Shown: positions 25,612-34,090 of the stretch, piece after piece
Numbering within the stretch: position 1 is the first letter of the stretch
Layout of the letters: each line of letters begins with the position of its first letter
Source: Deltaproteobacteria bacterium
GTDB taxonomy: Bacteria > Myxococcota_A > UBA9160 > UBA4427
Direction of reading: 5' to 3'
DNA length: 64,000 nucleotides
Assembly (NCBI GenBank): GCA_016713665.1
Contig: JADJOR010000009.1
Span: forward strand, 558,001-622,000
Made by a program: the position numbers and the translations under genes
Notes under the pieces: model-generated
What the model saw: only the letters and a program-made list of their open reading frames with translations
Databases searched by the model: none
What the model was told of the DNA's origin: nothing

Positions 25612-25788
25612 TCCGACCTCGCTCGTCCGCTCGCCCAGATAGGGCAGGGATCGGGGCGTCGCCCGCTCGGCGGTGCAGCGCAGCCAGGTCCCGATGCCGA
25701 AGCCGACGGCGAAGGCGATGAGCAGCGCGCGCAGGACGGTGCGCAGGACGCGGATCAGGATGGGCGGCTGCGGCGCGTCCCCGGCCAT
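25594..25788 (-). CDS. Small single-span membrane protein after meaB
   Basis: A 64-residue protein with one hydrophobic helix (VLRTVLRALLIAFAVGFGIG) and a short polar tail. The ATG lies 3 bp after the meaB stop with GGAG 11 bases upstream, so it could be co-translated. I do not recognise a family. Position at the end of ecm-meaB suggests a link, but small ORFs in high-GC DNA are easily spurious; the helix and coupling make it plausible. Confidence 0.5.
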   Translation of the reverse strand: MAGDAPQPPILIRVLRTVLRALLIAFAVGFGIGTWLRCTAERATPRSLPYLGERTSEVGSDRPA

Positions 25789-25791
25789 GGT

Positions 25792-26784
25792 TCAGGGCTC
25801 CGACTTCGCGGCGAAGCCCGCCTCGAAGCGCGCGCCCAGCGCATCGATCACGCCCTCCGCCGAGCGCGCGGGATGGGCCGCGACGAAGGCTTCGAGCGCA
25901 GGTCGGCCGCCGAGTCGCGCGAGCCCGAAGCGCCCGTAGCGCCGCACGAGCGCGCTCTCGATGCGCGCGAGGCGGCCGGCCTCCCGCCGCCTGCGGAATT
26001 CGCCCGTGCGGTCCTGCTTCGCGTGATGCGCGTCGAGGGCGTCGATCAGGGCATCGATGCCGACGCCGTCGCGGGCGGAGCCCGAGAGCACCGGCGGCCG
26101 ATCCGCCGGATCCTCGCCGCGGCCGAGATCGAGCCCGGCGCGCAGCTCGGTCGCCGTGCGCGTCGCGAGGCCTTCGAGATCCGACTTGTTCACGAAGAAG
26201 ACGTCGGGCCACTCGAGGATGCCCGCCTTCATGAACTGGAGCAGATCGCCGGCCGCCGGCTGGGCCACGAAGACGAGGGTGTCGACGAAGTCCGCGACGC
26301 TGGCCTCCGACTGGCCGACGCCCACGGTCTCGACGAACACGACGTCGAAGGCCGCGGCGAGCACTTCGACGCTCGCCCCCGCGACCTCGGCGAGGCCGCC
26401 GAGCTGATCGCGCGCCGCGAGCGAGCGGAAGAAGACCCCGGCGTCCCGCGCCGAGGCGCCCATGCGGAAGCGATCGCCGAGCAGCGCGCCCCCGGACTTT
26501 CGACTCGAGGGGTCGACGGCGAGGATGCCGACGGTCCGGCCGCGGGCGCGCAGCCCCGTCGCGAGCGCGTCGAGCAGCGTCGACTTGCCGGCGCCGGGGG
26601 CGCCGGTGAGCCCGATGCGCCGACCGCGGCCCTGTCCTTCGAGGGCGTCGAGCAGGACGAGCGCGTCGGCGCGCCGCGCGCTTCGGCGATCGTCGACGAG
26701 GTTCAGCGCGCGGGCGACGGCACCGCGATCGCCCGCCTTCACCCGGGCCGCGAGCTCCGACGGCGATTCGGCGCCTTCGCTCAT
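25792..26784 (-). CDS. meaB: MeaB/ArgK G3E GTPase, mutase chaperone
   Basis: G3E-family GTPase of 330 residues that guards B12-dependent acyl-CoA mutases: it gates cofactor loading and prevents inactivation. Walker A GLTGAPGAGKST (61-69), VDPSSRKSGGALLGDRFRM (switch/Mg), ETVGVGQSE, and NKSDLEG as the base-specificity loop. The ATG overlaps the ecm stop (ATGA), so chaperone and mutase are made together. The C-terminal dimerisation arm is present. Identity is secure. Confidence 0.95.
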   Translation of the reverse strand: MSEGAESPSELAARVKAGDRGAVARALNLVDDRRSARRADALVLLDALEGQGRGRRIGLTGAPGAGKSTLLDALATGLRARGRTVGILAVDPSSRKSGGALLGDRFRMGASARDAGVFFRSLAARDQLGGLAEVAGASVEVLAAAFDVVFVETVGVGQSEASVADFVDTLVFVAQPAAGDLLQFMKAGILEWPDVFFVNKSDLEGLATRTATELRAGLDLGRGEDPADRPPVLSGSARDGVGIDALIDALDAHHAKQDRTGEFRRRREAGRLARIESALVRRYGRFGLARLGGRPALEAFVAAHPARSAEGVIDALGARFEAGFAAKSEP

Positions 26785-28850
26785 GCGGCTCGATTCGCCT
26801 CGGCGACGACGTCGACGATCTCGCCCATGATGCGGGCGAGGTCGAAGTCCTTCGGCGTGTAGACCCGGCGCACACCGGCCCGCTCGAGGGCCCGCGCGTC
26901 CTCCGGCGGGATGATGCCGCCGACGACGACGGGAATCGCCCCGAGCCCCGCCGCCTTCATGCGCTCGACGACGTCGACGACGAGCACGCCGTGGGAGCCC
27001 GAGAGGATCGAGAGGCCGACGACGTGGACGCCCTCGTCGCGGGCCGACTGCACGATCTCCTCGGGTGTGAGTCGGATGCCGTCGTAGACGACCTCCATGC
27101 CCGCGTCGCGCGCCTTGACGGCGATCTGCTCCGCGCCGTTGCTATGCCCGTCGAGGCCGGGCTTGCCGACCAGGATCTTGAGCCGCCGCCCGAGGCGCTG
27201 CGAGAGCGCGTCGACGCGCTCCCGGACCTGGCTGTCCGCCGGGCTCGCGGCCGCAGCGCTGCTCGCGGCGACGCCGGTCGGAGCGCGGTACTCGCCGAAG
27301 ACGCGGCGCAGGACCTCGGTCCACTCGCCCGTCGTGACGCCGGCCTTCGCGGCGGCGATCGAGGGGGGCATGATGTTCTGGCCGGCGCGGATCGCGTCCT
27401 CGAGCTGGCGGATCGCCGTCGCGACCTCGGCGGCGTTGCGGCGGCTGCGGAAGGCGCGCAGCGACTCGATCTGGGCGCGCTCGGCCGACTCGTCGACCTT
27501 GAGAATCGACGACGTGCCGGCCTGGACCAGCGGCGACTCGACGGTTTCCCGATAGGCGTTGACGCCGACGACCGTGAGGGCGCCGGACTCGATCGCGCGG
27601 ATCCGCGCGGTATGGCTCTCGACGAGCTTCTGCTTCATGTAGGCGTTCTCGACGGCGGCGACGGCGCCCCCCATGGCGAGGACGTTCTCGAGCTCGGCAC
27701 GGGCCGCGTCCATCAGCTCGCGGGTTCGTCGCTCGACGACGTGGGAGCCGTCGAAGAGATCGTCGTACTCGAGCAGGTCGGTCTCGTAGGCGAGGATCTG
27801 CTGCGTGCGCAGCGAGAGCTGCTGATCCCAGGGCCGCGGCAGGCCGAGGGCCTCGTTCCACGCCGGCAGCTGGAGCGAGCGGGCGCGGGCGCGCTGGGAC
27901 AGCGTCACGCCGAGGGCTTCGAGGGCGATGCGGACGATGTTGTTCTCGGGCTGGGCTTCGGTGAGCCCGAGGCTGTTGACCTGAACGCCGTAGCGCAGGC
28001 GCAGCATCTTCTCGTCCGTGATGCCGTAGCGCGTCCGCCCGATCTCCTCCCAGAGCGCCGTCATCGCGCGGCACTTGCACATCTCCTCGACGAAGCGGAT
28101 GCCCGCGTTCAGGAAGAAGGAGATGCGCCCGAAGACCTTCGCGAGATCCGCGTCGCGCAGGTCGCCCGAGGCCCGCAGGTCGCCCGAGGCCCGTAGATCG
28201 CCCGAGGCCCGTAGATCGCCCGAGGCCCGTAGAGAGTCGAGCAGCGAGATCGCGTTCGCCATCGAGAACGCGATCTCCTGCACCGGCGTCGCCCCGGCCT
28301 CCTGCAGGTGGTAGGAGCAGACGTTGATCGGGTTCCAGTCCGGGACGTTCGCGACGGTGTAGGAGACGATCTCGCTGGTCAGGCGCATCGAGGCCTCGGG
28401 CGGGAAGCCGAAGGTCCCGCGCGAGAGATATTCCTTGATGATGTCGTTCTGGGTCGTGCCGCGGAGCTTGCGCGCGCTTCCGCCCTGGCGCTCGGCGGTC
28501 GCGACGTAGAGGGCGAGCAGCCAGGCCGCCGTCGCGTTGATCGTCATCGACGTGTTCATCTGCTCGAGCGGGATCGCGTCGAAGAGCGTCTGCATGTCGT
28601 CGATGTGGCAGATCGGAACGCCGACCTTGCCGACCTCGCCGCGGGCGAGGGGATGGTCCGAGTCGTACCCGGTCTGGGTCGGGAGATCGAAGGCGACCGA
28701 GAGGCCCGTCTGGCCCTTCGCGAGATTGCTGCGATAGAGCGCGTTGCTGGCGCGGGCGGAGGAGTGGCCGGAGTAGGTGCGGAAGAGCCAGGGCTTTTCC
28801 GGGCGGGAGACCGGGCGGGAGTCCGCGCGGGAGTCGGGACGAGGGGACAC
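26781..28850 (-). CDS. ecm: Ethylmalonyl-CoA mutase (adenosylcobalamin-dependent)
   Basis: Single-chain acyl-CoA mutase of 689 residues. It converts (2R)-ethylmalonyl-CoA to methylsuccinyl-CoA in the ethylmalonyl-CoA pathway. The N-terminal catalytic barrel (KPWLFRTYSGHSSARASNAL, FDLPTQTGYDSDHPLARGEV, GTTQNDIIKEYLSRGT, NPINVCSYHLQEAGATPVQE) follows Methylorubrum MeaA closely from memory, more so than methylmalonyl-CoA mutases. The C-terminal B12 domain has DGHSNG (DxHxxG), LSILSGSH and VVVGGI. The start is GTG at 28850 with GAGG upstream. Residues 207-230 are four copies of LRASGD where relatives have about one. Operon with meaB; adenosyltransferase faces it. Confidence 0.93.
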   Translation of the reverse strand: MSPRPDSRADSRPVSRPEKPWLFRTYSGHSSARASNALYRSNLAKGQTGLSVAFDLPTQTGYDSDHPLARGEVGKVGVPICHIDDMQTLFDAIPLEQMNTSMTINATAAWLLALYVATAERQGGSARKLRGTTQNDIIKEYLSRGTFGFPPEASMRLTSEIVSYTVANVPDWNPINVCSYHLQEAGATPVQEIAFSMANAISLLDSLRASGDLRASGDLRASGDLRASGDLRDADLAKVFGRISFFLNAGIRFVEEMCKCRAMTALWEEIGRTRYGITDEKMLRLRYGVQVNSLGLTEAQPENNIVRIALEALGVTLSQRARARSLQLPAWNEALGLPRPWDQQLSLRTQQILAYETDLLEYDDLFDGSHVVERRTRELMDAARAELENVLAMGGAVAAVENAYMKQKLVESHTARIRAIESGALTVVGVNAYRETVESPLVQAGTSSILKVDESAERAQIESLRAFRSRRNAAEVATAIRQLEDAIRAGQNIMPPSIAAAKAGVTTGEWTEVLRRVFGEYRAPTGVAASSAAAASPADSQVRERVDALSQRLGRRLKILVGKPGLDGHSNGAEQIAVKARDAGMEVVYDGIRLTPEEIVQSARDEGVHVVGLSILSGSHGVLVVDVVERMKAAGLGAIPVVVGGIIPPEDARALERAGVRRVYTPKDFDLARIMGEIVDVVAEANRAA
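28157..28228 (-). repeat. ecm: 18-bp tandem repeat, four copies, within ecm
   Basis: Four contiguous 18-bp units, 28157-28174, 28175-28192, 28193-28210 and 28211-28228 (plus strand GCAGGTCGCCCGAGGCCC, with GTAGAT variant in the last two), encode LRASGD x4. Copies one and two share one variant, three and four another, so growth was stepwise. The frame is kept. Confidence 0.95.
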
Positions 28851-28977
28851 GGAGACGACCTCGAGCCTCGGCCGCCGGGCCGAGGGCTTTCTAAGTGCGC
28901 GAAAAAACTATCGAAACGATCTTCCGGGAGCAATCTTCGCCGGCTGGCAACGCGCCCCTGCGCGGTATGCTGCGCCG

Positions 28978-30036
28978 ATGTCGACCCCCCGAAACGAGTC
29001 CTTCTTCCGCCTCTCGCCCGAGCGCGTGCTCGCCGCGGTCGCCGCCGGCGGCTTCGAACCGTCGGGCCACTGCTTCGCGCTGAACGCCCTCGAAAACCGG
29101 GTCTACGACGTGCGGCTCGACAGCGGCGAGCATCTCGTCGCCAAATTCTATCGGCCCGGCCGCTGGTCGCGGGAGGCGATTCTCGACGAGCACCGCCTGC
29201 TCGACGCCCTGCTTGCCGCCGAGATTCCGGTCTGCGCCCCGATCGCCTTTCCCGACGGCCAGACGCTGCATTCGACCCTCGACATGCATTACGCCCTCTG
29301 GCGGCGCACCGGCGGCCGCTCCCCCGACGAGCTCTCCGACGACCAGATCGGCGTGCTCGGGCGCCTGCTCGCCCGCATCCACGCGATCGCGGCGGACGTC
29401 GGAGCCCCGCATCGGCGGACGCTCGACGCGGAATCCGTGCCTCTCGAAGCGCTCGCGCTGCTCGAGCGGGGCAACTGGCTGCCCCCGTCCTGTCGCGAGC
29501 GCTATCGGCGGGCGGTCGAGTCGCTGGTCGAGACCTACCGTGAGCGGAGCCACGGGCTCGCGCTGCAACCCATCCACGGCGATTGCCACCGCGGGAACCT
29601 GCTGCTCGGCGAGGCGGGCTGGTTCTTCCTCGACTTCGACGACATGGTCGTCGGGCCGCCGGTGCAGGACGTCTGGATGCTGATCCCCGGTCGCGACGTC
29701 GAGGCGGACCGCCAGCGGCGATTGCTGGTCGACGCCTATCGGACCTTCCGGCCCTTCGACGAGCGGGGCTTCGATTTGATCGAGCCCCTGCGCGGATTCC
29801 GCTTCGTGTTCTACGCGGGCTGGATCGCCCGGCGTTGGGACGATCCGGCCTTCCCCGACGCGTTCCCCCATTTCGGGACCGACGACTACTGGGAGAACGA
29901 GACGCGGGATCTCGAGGAGCTCGTCGATCGGATCGAGAGCGGCGACGACCTGCTCTCGCCCGAGGAGCGCGAGGAGCGCGTCGCGAGCGACGAAGACGAA
30001 GGCCTCACGAACAAGGACTTCTTCTGGGATCTCTAG
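28978..30036 (+). CDS. srkA: Stress response kinase A (YihE/SrkA family)
   Basis: Protein of 352 residues of the SrkA group of aminoglycoside-phosphotransferase-fold kinases. LENRVYDVRLDSGEHLVAKFYRPGRWSREAI gives the ATP-binding Lys; HGDCHRGNLLL is the catalytic Brenner motif; FLDFDDMVVGPPVQDVWML holds the metal-binding Asp. SrkA is a Ser/Thr kinase that counteracts stress-induced death in enterobacteria. The start at 28978 fits the family's N-terminus; more upstream in-frame sequence is not conserved. No obvious partner gene nearby. Confidence 0.88.
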   Translation: MSTPRNESFFRLSPERVLAAVAAGGFEPSGHCFALNALENRVYDVRLDSGEHLVAKFYRPGRWSREAILDEHRLLDALLAAEIPVCAPIAFPDGQTLHSTLDMHYALWRRTGGRSPDELSDDQIGVLGRLLARIHAIAADVGAPHRRTLDAESVPLEALALLERGNWLPPSCRERYRRAVESLVETYRERSHGLALQPIHGDCHRGNLLLGEAGWFFLDFDDMVVGPPVQDVWMLIPGRDVEADRQRRLLVDAYRTFRPFDERGFDLIEPLRGFRFVFYAGWIARRWDDPAFPDAFPHFGTDDYWENETRDLEELVDRIESGDDLLSPEEREERVASDEDEGLTNKDFFWDL

Positions 30037-30088
30037 CGGCGCCGCCGCGCGACCGCGCCCCGACCGCCCGGCCGCGGCATCCGAGGCG

Positions 30089-31453
30089 TCACTCGAGCGG
30101 CGCTTCCGGGGGATCCGGATACGGATTGCGCGCGTCGCTCTGGAGCACGACCCGGTCGCGCAGATAGGCGTACTCGAGAGGGCGGAAGCGCAGCTCGCCG
30201 GCTTCACCTGCGCCGGCGAGCGCCTCGAAGGAGAGGCTGCGGCCGCGATCCATCAGCGAAGGCGCCGGGCTCGTCTCGCCGTCGGGGCCGACGGCGTGGG
30301 CGTATTCCTCGCCGACGGTGCCCCCGAAGAGGCCGAAGGCGGGGCGGCCGGGCGGCACGAGGCCCAGGGTATGGGCCGCTTCGTGGGCCATCAACGTTCC
30401 GAGCACGTCGCCGACGACCTCGATCGCCCGCGCGAGCTCTTCCGCTCGCGGACCCGGGGCGGCCGCATCGCCGGCGGGGCGCTCCGCATCGTCGCGGCCG
30501 AAGGGGACGCCTCCGATCGCCGGATCGAAGGGGCCGAGGACCTCGCGGTAGAGGGCCGCCTCGCGGTAGATCGCGAGCTCCGCGGGAAAGAGCCCGGCGG
30601 TCTGCTTGCCCATGCACTCGTCGCTCGAACGCCGCGCGTTGCGCGCATCGAAGCGGACGTGGCCGACGGAGCCCGGCTGAGCCGGGTCCCGGCCGCCGAC
30701 ACAGATGCGCGTCGTGTACGGGCGGTCCGCCATCCGCTCGGACGCGCCGAGCTGGAAACGCACGGCGACCGGGTCCCGCGGCAAACCCGTGCGGTTCGGA
30801 TCGTCGCTCGCATCGTAGGCGCGCAGGACCCGGGCGAGGGCGCGTTCGGCGACGCGGGATGCGAGGTCGTGGGCCAGCTCCGGGCGGCCGGCCTCGCCGA
30901 GGCCCATCGCCTCGAGGTCGCGCTCGAAATCGGGGCGGCCGTCGCCATCGCGATCGACGCCGAAGTCGAAATGGGTGATCTGCCGCGCGCCGATCGGCGG
31001 CCCCCCGAAGAAGCCCCGGATCCGCAAACGGCGCCAATCCTCGGCCGAGGTCCCGTCGGCGAACGTCGCGCGCGCGCGCACCGCGATCAGGCCCTCGCGC
31101 ACGCCGAGCGCCTCGGGGACCGCGAAGGTCGCGTAGCCGTCGCGGTAGATCAGGTCGTCCTGGATCTCGAGGGTCTTGCCGGTGCGCTCTTCGCGCAGCT
31201 CGACGACGAGGGCGGGGCGCCGGGCGGGGTCCGGCGGGGGCGTGAAGACGATCTGGAGCGTGAAGCCGTGGGTCGGGAGCTGGAGGTCGCGGGCCAGCCG
31301 GATGGGTACCCCGTTGACCGCGATCTCGATCCGCCGGTCGGTCCGGCGCAGGTCCTCCCGATGCGTGAAGAAGATGAGCCCGAGGCCGATCAGCGCGCCC
31401 GCGGCGATGGCGAGGACCCCTCTTCCGACCCCGCTGCGCCGCGGCACCCCCAT
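30089..31453 (-). CDS. Membrane-anchored metzincin-like metalloprotease
   Basis: Protein of 454 residues. One N-terminal anchor helix (VLAIAAGALIGLGLIFF) is followed by a beta domain (about 40-145) and a protease-like domain. MAHEAAHTLGLVPPG (about residue 365) is an HExxHxxG zinc motif; the metzincin third ligand (His or Asp three positions after the Gly) is replaced by Pro. A later SLMDRG may be the Met-turn. A DFGVDRDGDGRPDF segment looks like a Ca-binding loop. It would face the periplasm. Family unassigned; activity possible with an alternative third ligand. Upstream neighbour is divergent. Confidence 0.65.
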   Translation of the reverse strand: MGVPRRSGVGRGVLAIAAGALIGLGLIFFTHREDLRRTDRRIEIAVNGVPIRLARDLQLPTHGFTLQIVFTPPPDPARRPALVVELREERTGKTLEIQDDLIYRDGYATFAVPEALGVREGLIAVRARATFADGTSAEDWRRLRIRGFFGGPPIGARQITHFDFGVDRDGDGRPDFERDLEAMGLGEAGRPELAHDLASRVAERALARVLRAYDASDDPNRTGLPRDPVAVRFQLGASERMADRPYTTRICVGGRDPAQPGSVGHVRFDARNARRSSDECMGKQTAGLFPAELAIYREAALYREVLGPFDPAIGGVPFGRDDAERPAGDAAAPGPRAEELARAIEVVGDVLGTLMAHEAAHTLGLVPPGRPAFGLFGGTVGEEYAHAVGPDGETSPAPSLMDRGRSLSFEALAGAGEAGELRFRPLEYAYLRDRVVLQSDARNPYPDPPEAPLE

Positions 31454-31554
31454 CACGACGATCCTCCGGGCGGCCTCGGCCGATCCGCATGCTCGCCGGC
31501 CCGCCCGGCGATCGCGGACAGGGAATAGCGAAAAAGACGTGCGATGTTTGCCGC

Positions 31555-32418
31555 ATGCTGATCGGGATCCACAGCGTCGTCGTCGAGGTCGGTGATTTCG
31601 AGGCCGCCGTCGACGCGTTCGCGCGGCTGCTCGACCGCCGGGCGCGGGTCGGGCCGGGCGCGCGCTGCGCCGTCTTCGGGCTGGGCAACGCCCGGCTCGC
31701 GGTGCGCGGCCGCGGGGCGCGCGGGACGAGCGGAGCACCGCTCGAGCCGGCCCGAGACGGCCTCGTCGGGCTTCGTCTCGCCATGCGATCCGAGGACGCT
31801 GGGCGCTTGGCGGCGGGCCCCCTCGAGAGCCCGACGGTGCCGATCGAGCTCGTCGCCGAGTCGGCTCGCGCCGCGGAAGACGGGACAGGCGCCGACGCGG
31901 GCGCGGACCGCGAGCCGGGTTTGGGCCGCGAGGCGGTCGAGCGGATCGAAGCGGGGATCATCGGCCTCGACCACGTCGTGATCGCGACCGGTGATCCCGA
32001 GCGGACGCGCGCCTTTCTCGCCGACGAGCTCGGCATCCGCCTCGCTCTCGACCGCGCGTTTCCCGAGCGGGGCCTGCGACTGCTCTTCTTCCGCCTGGGC
32101 GGCGTCACCCTCGAGCTCGCCGCCGCCCTCCCGCCGCAATCGACGAGCGGTGGACGCGTCGACGAGGAGCGGGATGCCTTGGCCCACGGCTCGCCCCGGG
32201 CCGCGAGGGCCGAGGCCGCGGACACCTTCCACGGACTCGCCTTCAAGGTGCGCGGTCTCGAGGCGACCCGCGCGCGCCTCGAGGGCGCAGGCTTCGCGCT
32301 CTCGGCGATCCGAGCGGGGCACAAGGCGGGGACCCGGGTCTGCAGCCTCCGCGCACCGCTCTGCGGGATCCCGACCCTGTTGATCGAGCATCCGCCGCGG
32401 CCGGGGGAAGGCGGATGA
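31555..32418 (+). CDS. VOC-fold protein (glyoxalase/dioxygenase-like), two modules
   Basis: Protein of 287 residues with two vicinal-oxygen-chelate modules: GIHSVVVEVGDFEAAVDAFARLL at the N-terminus and GLDHVVIATGDPERTRAFLADELG in the middle (about 142 on). The second has H in LDHVVI, an E in GVTLELAA and the closing ETLLIEHP-like TLLIEHPPR. VOC proteins bind a metal and act on glyoxals, extradiol substrates or drugs; the reaction cannot be told. A large Ala/Gly-rich linker separates the modules. Lies 76 bp ahead of nadA on the same strand. Confidence 0.72.
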   Translation: MLIGIHSVVVEVGDFEAAVDAFARLLDRRARVGPGARCAVFGLGNARLAVRGRGARGTSGAPLEPARDGLVGLRLAMRSEDAGRLAAGPLESPTVPIELVAESARAAEDGTGADAGADREPGLGREAVERIEAGIIGLDHVVIATGDPERTRAFLADELGIRLALDRAFPERGLRLLFFRLGGVTLELAAALPPQSTSGGRVDEERDALAHGSPRAARAEAADTFHGLAFKVRGLEATRARLEGAGFALSAIRAGHKAGTRVCSLRAPLCGIPTLLIEHPPRPGEGG

Positions 32419-32494
32419 GCCGCGACCGGGACAATTGCGAGATGAGGTCTAATCTCTGGCCGCATCCGATTGGCGCCCGTGCAGGAGATCCCCG

Positions 32495-33457
32495 ATGCCC
32501 CCCGAATCGATCCGCGTTCCGAGTCCGGCCCTGCCCGCGAACCTCGAAGAGGCGATCCGCGCGCTCAAGCGCGAGAAGGGCGCCGTCCTGCTCGCCCACT
32601 ACTACCAGGAGTCGGAGGTCCAGGACCTGGCCGACGTGGTCGGCGACTCGCTCCAGCTCGCGCGCGCGGCGCAGAAGATCGAGTGCGAGCGGATCGTCTT
32701 CTGCGGCGTCCACTTCATGGCGGAGACGGCGGCGATCCTGAACCCGGGGATCCCGGTGATCGTGCCGGACATGAAGGCCGGCTGCTCGCTGGCGGACGGC
32801 TGCCCGGCGGACGAGTTCAAGGCGTTCGTCGCGGCCCATCCGGGCGCCAAGGTCCTGACCTACATCAATGCGTCGGCGGCGGTGAAGGCGATGAGCGACC
32901 TGATCTGTACCTCGTCGAACGCGGTCAAGATGGTCGAGCATTTCAAGGGTGAGAAGCTGATCTTTGCCCCGGATCGCCACCTCGCCCGCTGGGTCGCGCG
33001 GGAGACCGGTCGCAATGATCTGATCGTCTGGCCCGGGGCCTGCATCGTCCACGAGCAGTTCAGCGCCAAGGGCCTCGCGAAGCTCAAGCTCGCGCATCCG
33101 GACGCGGAGGTGCTGGCCCATCCCGAGTGCGAGCAGGCCGTGCTCGACCAGGCGGACTTCATCGCGAGCACGACGGGCATCATCGAGCGCGCGGTCGCGT
33201 TCCCCGATCGCCCGGCGATCATCGCGACCGAGGACGGCGTCTTCCACGCGATCCAGAAGCGGGTGCCGGACAAAGAGCTCTACCAGGCGCCGGGGCTCGA
33301 CGAGAGCTGCGCCTGCAATCGCTGTCCCTACATGCGACTCAATACGCTCGAGAAGCTCTACCTCTGCCTCGTGAACGACGGCCCCCGGGTCACCGTCCCC
33401 GAGGAGCTCGCGAAGCAGGCGCGGATCCCGATCGAGAAGATGCTCGCGCTCTCGTAG
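32495..33457 (+). CDS. nadA: Quinolinate synthase
   Basis: NadA of 320 residues. It condenses iminoaspartate with dihydroxyacetone phosphate to quinolinate in NAD synthesis, using a [4Fe-4S] cluster. Motifs: VLLAHYYQESEVQDLADVVGDSL, CGVHFMAETAAIL, PDMKAGCSLADGCP, VHEQFSAKGL, AHPECEQAVLDQADFI and the late ESCACNRCPYMRLNTLEKL, matching NadA cluster and substrate residues. nadB and nadC are not here. Its 3' end overlaps the convergent PEP-CTERM gene by 68 bp. Confidence 0.95.
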   Translation: MPPESIRVPSPALPANLEEAIRALKREKGAVLLAHYYQESEVQDLADVVGDSLQLARAAQKIECERIVFCGVHFMAETAAILNPGIPVIVPDMKAGCSLADGCPADEFKAFVAAHPGAKVLTYINASAAVKAMSDLICTSSNAVKMVEHFKGEKLIFAPDRHLARWVARETGRNDLIVWPGACIVHEQFSAKGLAKLKLAHPDAEVLAHPECEQAVLDQADFIASTTGIIERAVAFPDRPAIIATEDGVFHAIQKRVPDKELYQAPGLDESCACNRCPYMRLNTLEKLYLCLVNDGPRVTVPEELAKQARIPIEKMLALS

Positions 33458-34031
33458 CGAGGGCGAGCAGGCCGCAGCCGAAGGCGAGCGCGGTCGCGAT
33501 CCCGGGCTCGGGGACCGAGACGATCAGCGTCACGTCCGGCGTGCGCACCGCGCCGACGCTCGCGCCGGGGCCGGTGCCGTCGAGGTATTCGCCGCGGGTC
33601 AGGACGACGAAGCCGGTGTTGCCGGTCAGGCCGATCGTCAGGAGATTCGCGGTAGCGGCGGTCGAGCCGGCGAGATCGTTGCCGGCGGTGACGCGGATGC
33701 GCTTGCCCGTCACGAAGGGCGAGGGCGAGAACAGGCACGGCACGGCCTGGCAGGCGAAGCCGGTCGGGCTCAGCACGAGATTGCCGGTCGCCTCGATCTC
33801 GAATTCGCTGATGCCATAGAGCTTTCCGCCCTCGGCGCTGATCGGCGCGTAGTCGATGTCGATCAGCGCATTGTTGACCGCGCCGACGATGACGCGGATG
33901 CGTCCGGCCCCGGCGGCGGCCTCGTAGACGCGGAGCGTTCCGGCCGTCGCGGCGCCCGCGGCGAGGGCGAGGGCCGTGAAGACGATGGACGTGAAGGCGA
34001 TGGCGAGTCCGAATCGCGTCCTCGGACCCAT
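33390..34031 (-). CDS. PEP-CTERM secreted protein
   Basis: Exported protein of 213 residues: signal peptide (FGLAIAFTSIVFTALALAAG, cleaved near ATAG), a beta-rich body with one Cys pair (GFACQAVPC) and a C-terminal PEP-CTERM signal VPEPGIATALAFGCGLLALA followed by a long Arg/Ser tail. GGAGG/GAGGGG upstream supports 34031. The tail runs 68 bp into the 3' end of nadA on the other strand, so the two genes share coding sequence. Function unknown; one of five PEP-CTERM proteins in the window. Confidence 0.75.
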   Translation of the reverse strand: MGPRTRFGLAIAFTSIVFTALALAAGAATAGTLRVYEAAAGAGRIRVIVGAVNNALIDIDYAPISAEGGKLYGISEFEIEATGNLVLSPTGFACQAVPCLFSPSPFVTGKRIRVTAGNDLAGSTAATANLLTIGLTGNTGFVVLTRGEYLDGTGPGASVGAVRTPDVTLIVSVPEPGIATALAFGCGLLALATRARASSRSGSAPASRAPRGR

Positions 34032-34090
34032 GGGTCCCCTCTTCCTCCACGACGAGCGCGGTGCGTTTCGACTGGATTCCATCATGATGA

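Noticed and set aside
26781..28850. Methylmalonyl-CoA mutase as the identity of the B12 mutase
   Set aside because: The single-chain layout and motif wording follow MeaA/Ecm more closely; no split alpha/beta mutase is present. Phylogeny would settle it.
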